Positions 33,301 through 40,703 of a stretch of 45,535 nt of DNA are shown in pieces (position 1 is the stretch's first letter; the number at the start of each line of letters is the position of its first letter). The notes beneath the pieces are model-generated. The model was not told the origin of the DNA. It made no database searches and worked only from the letters and a program-made list of their open reading frames with translations. This DNA comes from CAZCCC01 sp964497245 (GTDB lineage: Bacteria; Patescibacteriota; Patescibacteriia; Buchananbacterales; UBA6539), in the NCBI GenBank assembly GCA_964497245.1, contig CAZCCC010000007.1, positions 1 to 45,535 on the forward strand, written 5' to 3'. The position numbers were made by a program, and so were the translations under genes.

Positions 33301-33816
33301 CCTGAGTGCTTTACTGTTGGACAAATAAATATCTTCCGAAGATTTTATATTGCCTAAAACTTCAAATTCTTGAGATGGATTATCAATCCCAACTCCAACA
33401 TTGCCTGAATTATAATAAATTTGATTATTATCACTTAATCTCCACAAACTTTCACCCCCTCCAATTTCATCCCAACTGCCTTTGCAGTCTGAAGGATTTT
33501 GCGAACCCAAACATATTGTTCCATTACTTACCATAATTGATCCATTACCATCTAAAAGCAAATTATCAACTTCTACAATGTCTCTAACTTTTAATTTTCC
33601 GGAAATATCAATTGAAGCTGCCTGCGGATTATTGTCGCCGGGATTGCGAATTTCAATCAGCCCCGAAATATTGTTTCCCGGCGGATCTGCTGTTGGTCCT
33701 CTCCATTCACTAGAAGCCAAGGCAAAAAAACCATTAACAAAAAAAGTGACAGAAGCTATTGCCACGAAAAAGACCAAAAAAACAAAAAATTTCAAAAATT
33801 TAGAATGTTTTTTCAT
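30313..33816 (-). CDS. Giant exported adhesin with YadA-head-like (Hep_Hag) repeats
   Basis: About 1167 residues from ATG 33816 (the frame opens further at a TTG, 33834). A signal peptide (MKKHSKFLKFFVFLVFFV) is followed by two copies of one module: VGI..NPSQ.(F/L)EV.G.IKSSEDIYL, then RVDGAG(I/V)TNLNIGNW, then MMW(I/V)P, then a run of 14-residue repeats of type STAMGxxTxASGxx, then SFGIGLD...RTLSQPNTMAIVGG. The first run has about six repeats and the second more than two dozen (about 31200-32400). The tail again has VGIGIDNPTSKLHIKG and GIGELNPTERLDVKG, as in phage tail fibres, and ends CTQSGWRQLHAD. These repeats form trimeric left-handed beta-rolls in YadA/Hia heads. No YadA membrane anchor and no peptidase S74 chaperone is visible, so display must differ. 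Confidence 0.85.
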   Translation of the reverse strand: MKKHSKFLKFFVFLVFFVAIASVTFFVNGFFALASSEWRGPTADPPGNNISGLIEIRNPGDNNPQAASIDISGKLKVRDIVEVDNLLLDGNGSIMVSNGTICLGSQNPSDCKGSWDEIGGGESLWRLSDNNQIYYNSGNVGVGIDNPSQEFEVLGNIKSSEDIYLSNSKALRVDGAGITNLNIGNWGNQGSGVILNMHNGGILAMGSDSSGWSGGNLGAGIRMMWIPRKGAFRAGNVDNNQWDSSNIGNSSFAGGWNTIASGSTSFAMGSLTKALGYSSTALGYGTEASGQYSTALGYQTKAMGHGSTAIGSGTASGALSVSIGTGIASADSSIAMGRRIIVSGGSSFGIGLDNVPRTLSQPNTMAIVGGNVGIDMVNPSQKLEVSGSIKSSEDIYLSSGKAIRVDGAGVTNLNIGNWVGSGVNLNIDGGVLAMGSHGSGWDGENLGGGSRMMWVPAKSAFRVGYAQGDQWNSLNIGEYSFASGFSSKALGKYSFAAGNSAEAIGDLSFSSGWITKAEGISSIAMGANSEAVGDYSVSIGLNSRAYGHNSFAIGRDTRSTGNYSIVAGQQTVASGNYSIAAGRESTASSDYSLAVGFKTEAFGSGSTAMGFLAKSSGDGSTAMGLKTEASGGGSIAFGLETKASGDGSTAMGRNTVASGSGSTAMGDLTKASAGSFAAGSQSEASGLGSTAMGSQTKASGDFSIAVGDRTIASGNWSTAIGILSTASGNNSTAIGALTEASGLGSTAMGDRTTASGNNSTALGYQTKALNLGSFAAGIETEASGIGSTAIGSGTEALGNYSVALGYQTKALNLGSFAAGIGTTASGNNSTAMGYSSESFGNFSTAIGTLVKASGAISTAMGRAITVSGSRSFGIGLDDQSRTLSQPNTMAIVGGKVGIGKVDPETELDVKGTVKTESLCLGSDCRSEWPGDGGTSLWKKNGNNIYYPADNKGMVGIGIDNPTSKLHIKGSGWEDSRIMVQSTSQDWPAALNLILLGNHSDPVIGFSQRKRFIFGKDRIDNNPLRSFEGFITNEDASRINIYQNLMQEQCYRNNPEGHTCPDLYWAIAMTITPDRKIGIGELNPTERLDVKGNIKSSGQIKGNWMHMNSGSINDISTIDHNLRVDGNIQLGKTNSKPNCDSGNEGKIVYENGKFYGCTQSGWRQLHAD

Positions 33817-33879
33817 ATTTTTTTCTTCTACCAAATAATTTTGGTTATTTTTTAATATATATAAAATTCTAAATTATTT

Positions 33880-33908
33880 TTGACTAAACCTCTTTTTTAT
33901 TATATAAT
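33880..33908 (+). promoter_or_regulatory. Promoter for the lemA-htpX-clpC group
   Basis: TTGACT (33880-33885) and TATAAT (33903-33908) with 17-bp spacing give a near-consensus sigma70 promoter on the plus strand. Transcription would start at about 33915, so the repeat element at 33920-34006 lies in the 5' leader of lemA. Confidence 0.75.
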
Positions 33909-33919
33909 CTTAGAGTGAT

Positions 33920-34006
33920 AAAGGGTATTAACCCTTTTTGGCTCTTCAGCTCGGAAACAAAAAGTTGTTAACTTTTTGTTTCACTCGCTCTATGTCGCCA
34001 ATAAAA
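33920..34006 (+). repeat. Intergenic palindromic element, full copy
   Basis: The left end AAAGGGTATTAACCCTTTTT folds as a 7-bp hairpin with a U-run. Then GGCTC, a 13-bp hairpin (GAAACAAAAAGTT 33954-33966 and AACTTTTTGTTTC 33970-33982), and the right end CACTCGCTCTATGTCGCC followed by AATAAAA. Related elements lie at 40537-40668, 44260-44300 and, in part, 146-190. A fragment of the left end (ATAAAGGGTATTAA) is at 30303-30316. Confidence 0.75.
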
Positions 34007-34088
34007 ACAACTCTCTGAATATATTTTACCACAAAAATTAATTCTGGGCAATAAAAAATTAGCCCGATAACAAAAAGGAGAAAAAAAT

Positions 34089-34646
34089 ATGCAAACAAAC
34101 ATCATTTGGGTAATATTAGTCATTGCCATTTTACTTATAGGCTGGCTGATATTACTGTTTAACAGCCTAATTAGGCTAAAAAACAGGACAAAAGAAGCAT
34201 TTTCAGACATTGATGTCCAACTTAAAAGACGCCACGATTTAATTCCTAACCTGGTGGAAACGGTTAAAGGTTATGCCACTCATGAAAGAGAGCTATTTGA
34301 AAAAGTGACAAAAGCCAGAGCAGAAGCAATTAATGCCAAAGGAGTGGGCGAAAAAGGCAAAGCGGAAAATATGTTAACTGATACATTAAAATCGGTATTT
34401 GCAGTTGCTGAAAGTTATCCTGATTTAAAGGCATCACAAAATTTCTTAAAGCTTCAGGAAGAATTGTCCGACACTGAAAACAAAATCCAAGCGGCAAGAA
34501 GATTTTACAACGGCAATGTCCGAGACTTTAATACTAAAACTCAGACTTTTCCAAATAATTTAATGGCCGGAATGCTTGGATTTAAAATTTTTGAGTTTTT
34601 TCAAACCGAAGAAGCTGAGAAGGCAAATGTTCAAGTTAAGTTTTAG
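34089..34646 (+). CDS. lemA: LemA family protein
   Basis: A 185-residue LemA protein: an N-terminal membrane span (residues 5-25) followed by the family core NSLIRLKNRTKEAFSDIDVQ, KRRHDLIPNLVETVKGYA, and the C-terminal RRFYNGNVRDFNTK with NLMAGMLGF. The protein is a helical bundle outside or near the membrane, of unclear biochemical role, usually paired with HtpX as here. A clear ribosome site (AGGAG, 34076-34080) supports the start. Confidence 0.95.
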   Translation: MQTNIIWVILVIAILLIGWLILLFNSLIRLKNRTKEAFSDIDVQLKRRHDLIPNLVETVKGYATHERELFEKVTKARAEAINAKGVGEKGKAENMLTDTLKSVFAVAESYPDLKASQNFLKLQEELSDTENKIQAARRFYNGNVRDFNTKTQTFPNNLMAGMLGFKIFEFFQTEEAEKANVQVKF

Positions 34647-34720
34647 CCATTTATAATAGCAGACAAGATAGAATAGTAAGCTGATAAGTTTTTTTGCTTA
34701 TCTTGTTTATCTTGCTTAAT

Positions 34721-35620
34721 ATGTATAATCAAATTGACAGCAATAAAAGAAAAACCGCTATTTTAATTGCAATATTTATTGCAGTTATTGTTCTAATTGG
34801 CTGGATTTTCGCCGAAACAACCAGCATTGGCTATTTTGGTATAGTTTTAGCGGTATTTTTTTCTATTTCAATGTCTCTGGCAAGTTATTTCAAAGGCGAT
34901 AAATTAGCTTTATTGAGTGCTGGTGCCAAGGGTCCAATACAAAAAAATGATAATCCATACCTCTATAGAATGGTGGAAAATTTGGCAATTACCGCCGGTA
35001 TTCCTTTGCCTAATATATATGTCATTCCTGATTCGGCAATAAACGCTTTTGCTTGCGGCCGTAATCCAAAAAATGCCTCAATTGCCATTACTACCGGGGC
35101 AATTGAAAAATTGGAAAACATAGAAATGGAAGGGGTTATTGCCCACGAACTCTCCCATATCAAAAACTACGACATATTATTAATGACTATTGTTATAGTT
35201 TTAGTTGGATTAATAGCTTTGCTTTCAGATTGGTTTATAAGAATAAACCTTTTTGGTGGCGGAAAGAAAAGTGACAGAAACAGTGGACAAATTGGAATGA
35301 TTATCATGATTATTGGAGTCGTGCTTTTAATCCTTTCTCCGATTATTGGAAAAATAATCCAGCTGGCAATATCAAGAAAAAGAGAATTTTTAGCAGATGC
35401 CTCGGGTTCACTTTTGACCCGCTATCCTGAAGGCTTGGCAAAAGCACTGGAAAAAATTGAAATGGATAATATCCCGTTGAAAAGAGCAAATAATGCCACA
35501 GCCCATCTTTATATATCAAGCCCATTTGGAAAAAATAAACATCTTCTTTCAAAACTTTTTTCCACTCACCCACCAGTTAAAGAAAGGGTAGCAATTTTAC
35601 GCAAAATGATTAAACCATAA
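34721..35620 (+). CDS. htpX: HtpX membrane zinc metalloprotease
   Basis: About 299 residues from ATG 34721 (MYNQIDSNKRKT), the usual start of this subgroup; an upstream TTG extension is not convincing. Two N-terminal membrane spans, the zinc motif HELSH (in VIAHELSHIKNYD) and the third ligand region EFLADASG are visible, with two further spans in between. M48B proteases degrade damaged membrane proteins. It follows lemA by 74 bp and precedes clpC by 16 bp, forming a protein quality-control group. Confidence 0.95.
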   Translation: MYNQIDSNKRKTAILIAIFIAVIVLIGWIFAETTSIGYFGIVLAVFFSISMSLASYFKGDKLALLSAGAKGPIQKNDNPYLYRMVENLAITAGIPLPNIYVIPDSAINAFACGRNPKNASIAITTGAIEKLENIEMEGVIAHELSHIKNYDILLMTIVIVLVGLIALLSDWFIRINLFGGGKKSDRNSGQIGMIIMIIGVVLLILSPIIGKIIQLAISRKREFLADASGSLLTRYPEGLAKALEKIEMDNIPLKRANNATAHLYISSPFGKNKHLLSKLFSTHPPVKERVAILRKMIKP

Positions 35621-35636
35621 AATTATAATTATTTTT

Positions 35637-38129
35637 ATGATTTCAATTTTTGAAAAATTCAGCAACCATTCAAAGAAAGCCATTAAGAATGCTTTTGATT
35701 TAGCTGTAGCTTGCGGCCACAAAAGCATTGCTCCGCAGCATATTCTCTACGGCTTGTCTTTGCAGAGAGGTAGTATCGCCCATCAAGTATTATCTAAAAT
35801 GAAAATAACCAGCCAAGAGATTAAAAGCGCTTTGGAAAAAAATACTAAAAAGAAAAAAATGCTGGGACAAATTGGTCTTGATCAAAATACCAAAAAAATA
35901 TTGGAAAGGGCTTTTTTAATCTCCGGAATCAACAGACACCGCTATGTCGGCACCGAACACCTGCTGGCTTCATTAATTATGTCAAAAAATGATTTTATCA
36001 ATGAACTTTTAAAACAAAAAAATATAGGTTTAGCTGAAGTAAAAAAACAAATTGACATGGTAATAAATAGCACTTCAAAATTTCCCGACTTAGCCGGAAG
36101 TCTCAATTACTTTGAAAATGAAGGCCGAAACGGAAGTTATTATGGAGAATTTGATCAGCAAAATACGACAACAGAATCCGCCTTGAGACTTTTCGCCACG
36201 GATCTTACAAACCAAAAAATCCAAGAAAAAATAGATCCGGTAATAGGCAGGGAAGAAGAAATCAGCAGGCTGATTCAAATTCTTTCCAGAAGGAATAAAA
36301 ATAACCCGCTTCTTTTGGGCGATCCGGGCGTAGGAAAAACCGCAATTGTTGAAGGATTGGCCAAAAGAATAATACAAAAAGAAGTTCCGGAAATTTTATC
36401 TAAAAAAAAGATTTATGCTTTGGATTTAAGCTTAATTGTTGCCGGTACCAGCTTTCGCGGCGAATTTGAAAACCGAATTAAGCAGATACTTAATGAAGTC
36501 AAGTCAAACGAAAATATTATCCTTTTTATAGACGAAATCCACAACATAATCGGCGCCGGTTCGGCTAACGGCTCAATGGATGCGGCAAACATTTTAAAAC
36601 CGGCTTTGGCCAGAGGCGAAATAAGATGTATTGGGGCAACTACTACCCAGGATTACAAGAAACATATTGAAAGTGATCCAGCTTTGGAAAGAAGATTTCA
36701 AATAGTTATAATCAATCAACCCGATGCTGAAAAAACCATTGAAATTTTAAAAGGAATTAAACATAATTATGAAATATTTCATCAGGTAAAAATTGATGAT
36801 GCCGCCATAATCGCCGCCACCAACCTTTCCCAAAAATACATTACCGATAAATTTCTCCCGGACAAAGCGATTGATCTTATAGATGAAGCGTCTTCAGCGG
36901 TTAAAATAAAAAAAGCGGCGGATCCTTTAACTAAAGAGATTGGTTACATGGAAAATCAAATCTTAATATTGGAACAAAAAAAGAAAGAAGCCATAGAAAA
37001 AGAAAAATTTGATATTGCTTTAAAATACAGAAAGACGAAACAAGAAATTGAAAAACAAATCAATACTCTCCTCCAAGAATCCATAAAAAAATCCAAATCA
37101 AAAAAAATAAGCAAAATAACTGAAAAAGACATTGCCTCAATTATTTCAAAAATAACCGGCATACCAACAAATGAATTGGTTTTAAGCGAAAAACAAAAAT
37201 TAATTGGCCTAGAAAAAGAACTTGGCAAAAAAATAGTAGGACAAAACCACGCTCTAAAAACCCTGGCCGAATTTATCCGACGCTCGAGGGCGGGCATAAC
37301 CAACCACAATAGACCGATCGGATCATTTATATTTTTAGGGCCGTCAGGAGTAGGCAAAACCGAATTGGCCAAAGTCCTGGCCGAAACGATATTCAATGAT
37401 CCCAAGGCTCTTATAAAGATTGACATGTCGGAATTCGCTGAAAGCTTTAATGTCTCAAAATTAATTGGCGCACCGGCTGGATATATCGGATATAAAGATG
37501 GAACCAAATTAACCGATGAAATAAAAAGAAGGCCGTATTCGGTTGTTCTTTTTGATGAAATTGAAAAGGCACATCATCAGATATTCAACTTAATGCTGCA
37601 AATACTTGAGGATGGTTATCTAACCGACGGCTCGGGCAAGAAAATAGACTTCAAAAATACTATAATTATAATGACTTCAAATTTGGGATCGGAAAAATTC
37701 AACCGCCAAGCGGCTCTAGGTTTCAATGCGGAAATTGAGAATACTGAACTTGAAAAAAATCTGGAACAAATAGAGCAGGAGGTTGTAAAACAGCTGAATG
37801 ACAAATTTCCGCTGGAATTCCTTAATCGGGTGGATAAAACCATTGTTTTTAAACCGCTGAATAAGCCTAGTTTGAAAAAAATCACCGGCCTCCAACTTAA
37901 AGAATTGGAGAATCGCCTGAAAAACCAAGGGGTTATTTTGGAATTCAATTCAAAAGTTGCAAAAGAAATCGCCGATATCAGCTATTCTCCAAAAAGCGGA
38001 GCAAGGGCGATTAGAAATAATATTCAAGAGCTATTGGAAAATATGATCGCAAAAAAAATTATATCAAGCAGGGGACGAGTTGAAAAAATAAAAATAGAAA
38101 GCATTAACAAAGAAATAATTGGAAAATAG
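35637..38129 (+). CDS. clpC: ClpC-type AAA+ unfoldase
   Basis: An 830-residue class 1 Clp ATPase. It has the double Clp_N domain (residues 1-150), AAA1 with Walker A GDPGVGKT (228-235) and Walker B FIDEIHNIIGAG, a short UVR-like middle region (KEKFDIALKYRKTKQEIEKQ near 455), and AAA2 with Walker A GPSGVGKT (about 568-575) and LFDEIEKAHH. An LGF tripeptide near residue 693 (QAALGFNAE) is the ClpP-docking loop, so it should feed ClpP (not in this window). The short middle domain fits ClpC, not ClpB. Confidence 0.95.
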   Translation: MISIFEKFSNHSKKAIKNAFDLAVACGHKSIAPQHILYGLSLQRGSIAHQVLSKMKITSQEIKSALEKNTKKKKMLGQIGLDQNTKKILERAFLISGINRHRYVGTEHLLASLIMSKNDFINELLKQKNIGLAEVKKQIDMVINSTSKFPDLAGSLNYFENEGRNGSYYGEFDQQNTTTESALRLFATDLTNQKIQEKIDPVIGREEEISRLIQILSRRNKNNPLLLGDPGVGKTAIVEGLAKRIIQKEVPEILSKKKIYALDLSLIVAGTSFRGEFENRIKQILNEVKSNENIILFIDEIHNIIGAGSANGSMDAANILKPALARGEIRCIGATTTQDYKKHIESDPALERRFQIVIINQPDAEKTIEILKGIKHNYEIFHQVKIDDAAIIAATNLSQKYITDKFLPDKAIDLIDEASSAVKIKKAADPLTKEIGYMENQILILEQKKKEAIEKEKFDIALKYRKTKQEIEKQINTLLQESIKKSKSKKISKITEKDIASIISKITGIPTNELVLSEKQKLIGLEKELGKKIVGQNHALKTLAEFIRRSRAGITNHNRPIGSFIFLGPSGVGKTELAKVLAETIFNDPKALIKIDMSEFAESFNVSKLIGAPAGYIGYKDGTKLTDEIKRRPYSVVLFDEIEKAHHQIFNLMLQILEDGYLTDGSGKKIDFKNTIIIMTSNLGSEKFNRQAALGFNAEIENTELEKNLEQIEQEVVKQLNDKFPLEFLNRVDKTIVFKPLNKPSLKKITGLQLKELENRLKNQGVILEFNSKVAKEIADISYSPKSGARAIRNNIQELLENMIAKKIISSRGRVEKIKIESINKEIIGK

Positions 38130-39266
38130 ATGGCTGAATCTGACTTAAAAATATCTGATGGAGAAATGGAAGAAATAACCGGACAGATTGCCCAAAAAGG
38201 CAATATTGCAAAGCCGGATGAGCAGAATTTAAAACGTTTTTTGCGTAATGAAATAAGAAATGCAATACTTAGTCAAAAAAGATTAAAACAAGAGGCTTTA
38301 AAGGAAATCGACGTACAAAATCAAAAAAGACAGAATAAGACAGCTGAAAAAAAAGACGAAAAAAGGCAGCCAAGTATTGCTAATTCTCAAAGTGGCAATC
38401 TTTCCAAACATGCAGAAGAGTCAGACCCTGATAAAGGAAGCCAGCTGCCCAAAAATACCAAATCAGATAATAAAAATATTTCCTCACCTTCATCAGAAAA
38501 ACAAGAGGAAAAAGAAAAACAATCTCAAACCACTGACCCAGAAGCGCAGCAGCCTACAAAAGAAAAAGATCTAGCTCCTCCAAAAGGATCTAATGAATCC
38601 GAATTGGCCAAAACACCAGATAGTCAAAAAGAAGGGAAAGAATCTTTTCCTGAGCCTGAAAAATCAAAAGAATACAAAACTGGCCAAGAAACTCCTTTGA
38701 AAAATCCGCTAGATAACAAACAAGAAGATATAAAAAAACAGCAATCACCAGAAAATAATCAAGAAGATCCCGGACATGAACAAAAAGAAGAGATTAAAAA
38801 TAAAAGAAAATTATTTACTAGCAAAAAAGAGGACAGAAATGAAAAAGAATCAAGAGGGTCAGCCCAAAAAATGAAAAAAAAAGCCGAGCAGAAAGTCAGT
38901 AAGGCAACAAGTACCATACTAAAACAAGCATGGCTTAATATAATTTCCAGCTGGGGATGCACCTATTTTTATATCCCTTTCCATTTTTTAAATCGATACT
39001 TTACTCCGTGGGGAGATTTCTTTTCAAAATTCGGTAGCGAGTGGATTCCTTCCTTTAAAATTCCGACACCGGCCCAAGATGAAAAATCGTCCTCAGGCCC
39101 TAAAGAAGGATTTGAAAGCTGTTTAGAAATAATTGAAATTATCGGCTGTATTTTTATTGGAATAATTTTAGCGCTGATTATACTTATACTATTTCTAATT
39201 TTGCTTGCCGGAATATCATTGGTAGGAGCAGTAACATCACCATTAAAATATCTTCTTTTTAATTAA
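38130..39266 (+). CDS. Disordered, highly charged membrane protein of unknown function
   Basis: A 378-residue protein whose ATG directly follows the clpC stop (TAGATG). Residues about 1-60 are helical (GEMEEITGQIAQKGNIAKPD and LKRFLRNEIRNAILSQKRL). Residues about 65-255 are a Lys/Glu/Gln/Pro/Ser-rich low-complexity stretch. After that come an amphipathic or membrane-embedded segment (SSWGCTYFYIPFHFLNRYF) and a strong membrane span near the C terminus (EIIGCIFIGIILALIILILF). I do not recognise a family. Strict coupling to clpC suggests a role with the protease system, perhaps membrane tethering; that is inference. Confidence 0.7.
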   Translation: MAESDLKISDGEMEEITGQIAQKGNIAKPDEQNLKRFLRNEIRNAILSQKRLKQEALKEIDVQNQKRQNKTAEKKDEKRQPSIANSQSGNLSKHAEESDPDKGSQLPKNTKSDNKNISSPSSEKQEEKEKQSQTTDPEAQQPTKEKDLAPPKGSNESELAKTPDSQKEGKESFPEPEKSKEYKTGQETPLKNPLDNKQEDIKKQQSPENNQEDPGHEQKEEIKNKRKLFTSKKEDRNEKESRGSAQKMKKKAEQKVSKATSTILKQAWLNIISSWGCTYFYIPFHFLNRYFTPWGDFFSKFGSEWIPSFKIPTPAQDEKSSSGPKEGFESCLEIIEIIGCIFIGIILALIILILFLILLAGISLVGAVTSPLKYLLFN

Positions 39267-39281
39267 AAATAATTTAAAGAT

Positions 39282-40538
39282 ATGAATTTTGACTGGAAAA
39301 AAATTTTATTAATAATCGGTTTTATTTTGGGAGTAGTTATAATTGGCTATCTCTTATATTTTCTTTTTTTAAAACCAACTATTCCTCCACTCGGACCCGA
39401 TACCAATGTCAATGTTGAGCCAGGTATTTTGCCCCCTGTCGGAACTAACGTTAATATTCCAACAATACCGGGAATTAATGGTGCTTTGCCATCAACAGAT
39501 CCGAGCCTTTCTATTCCTCCAGAAGAAATTCCAGCCGATGAAATTATTTCACCAATCGCAACCGGCGGTATAACTAGGACAACTCCATTAACTACCAGAC
39601 CGGCACTCTATCCGGCCCTATCTCTTGACGGAAACAATATACTGTATTACGACAATAATTCCGGGCTAATATACCAAATTGCAAACGATGGCAGCCAAAA
39701 AGCATTCAGCGACCAAATTTTTTACAGTGTTGAAAATATTACCTGGGCCCCAAACAGGCAAAAAGCAGTCCTTGAATATCCTGACGGATCAAATATAATT
39801 TATGATTTTACAAAAAAAGAACAGATTACCCTGCCTAAACATTGGAAAGAATTCAGTTTCTCCCCAAAAAGCGACCAAATAATCTTCAAAAGCATGGGAC
39901 AAACCGAAGAAACACGCTGGGTTGCAATAGCTGATTCGGACGGCTCCAATGCATTAAAAATTGAACATTTGGGTAATGAAGATGCAAGGGTGCATGTTAA
40001 CTGGTCGCCTCAGGGACAAATTGTTGCAATGTTTCGAAAATCCAAAGCTTTTGACAGGGAAGATCTTTATTTCCTCGGACAAAATGATGAAAATTTTAGA
40101 TCAACTGTCATTGAAGGAAGAGGTTTTGACGGGAAATGGTCAAGCAACGGCGACAAACTTCTTTACAGCGTATACTCCAGCAACTCGAGCTACAAACCGA
40201 CACTTTGGATAGTTCAAGCCAGTGGCGATAATATCGGCAGCAACAGGAGAAGTCTCCAATTACAAACCTGGGTGGAAAAATGCAGTTTTGCCGATAATAA
40301 CACTATTTATTGTGCCGTGCCCCGCCAGTTGGAAGAAGCAGCCGGAATTTTTCCTAATGAAATGGATAATTCACCCTCCGATATTTACAAAATTGATTTA
40401 AATACGGGAGCAAAAAATAGAATCGCTATTCCTCAAGGAGAACATAATATTGCAAGTGTAATGGCTTCAAACGACGGCAGGTATCTTTACTTCACAAGTA
40501 AAGATAACGGTCGGCTTTATAAAATAGATTTAAAATAA
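39282..40538 (+). CDS. Membrane-anchored beta-propeller (TolB/WD40-like) protein
   Basis: A 418-residue protein. N-terminal membrane anchor (residues 8-30), a Pro/Asn/Val-rich linker with short near-repeats (NVNVEPGILPPVGTNVNIPT), then PD40-type blades: LYPALSLDGNNILYYD, ITWAPNRQKAVLEY, FSFSPKSDQIIFKS, VNWSPQGQIVAMF, GKWSSNGDKLLYSV and VMASNDGRYLYFTS. Such propellers bind ligands or proteins outside the membrane. It starts 16 bp after the disordered protein gene, so it likely belongs to the same transcript. Specific function unknown. Confidence 0.8.
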   Translation: MNFDWKKILLIIGFILGVVIIGYLLYFLFLKPTIPPLGPDTNVNVEPGILPPVGTNVNIPTIPGINGALPSTDPSLSIPPEEIPADEIISPIATGGITRTTPLTTRPALYPALSLDGNNILYYDNNSGLIYQIANDGSQKAFSDQIFYSVENITWAPNRQKAVLEYPDGSNIIYDFTKKEQITLPKHWKEFSFSPKSDQIIFKSMGQTEETRWVAIADSDGSNALKIEHLGNEDARVHVNWSPQGQIVAMFRKSKAFDREDLYFLGQNDENFRSTVIEGRGFDGKWSSNGDKLLYSVYSSNSSYKPTLWIVQASGDNIGSNRRSLQLQTWVEKCSFADNNTIYCAVPRQLEEAAGIFPNEMDNSPSDIYKIDLNTGAKNRIAIPQGEHNIASVMASNDGRYLYFTSKDNGRLYKIDLK

Positions 40539-40668
40539 AGAGTATTAACCCTTTTTGACTCCCTGCCTGCCGGTTTTCACGCCATGCAACGACAGGCAAG
40601 CCTGCCTACTCCGCCGTAGGCGCTTGTCTGTCTACGGCGGGGACACTCGCTCTACATCGCCAATAAAA
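40537..40668 (+). repeat. Intergenic palindromic element, copy with a GC-rich core
   Basis: Left end AAAGAGTATTAACCCTTTTT then GACTC; right end CACTCGCTCTACATCGCC then AATAAAA, matching the copy before lemA. The core is different and GC-rich, with a 9-bp hairpin CCGCCGTAG (40611-40619) / CTACGGCGG (40632-40640) and CAGGC/GCCTG units. It overlaps the TAA of the propeller gene and precedes radA. Confidence 0.7.
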
Positions 40669-40703
40669 TAATAAGCTTTGAGTTTTCGAGTTAATTTAAG
40701 ATT

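Noticed and set aside
38130..39266. Possible pseudogene because of low complexity
   Set aside because: The frame is intact, starts exactly at the clpC stop and ends in a clean membrane span.
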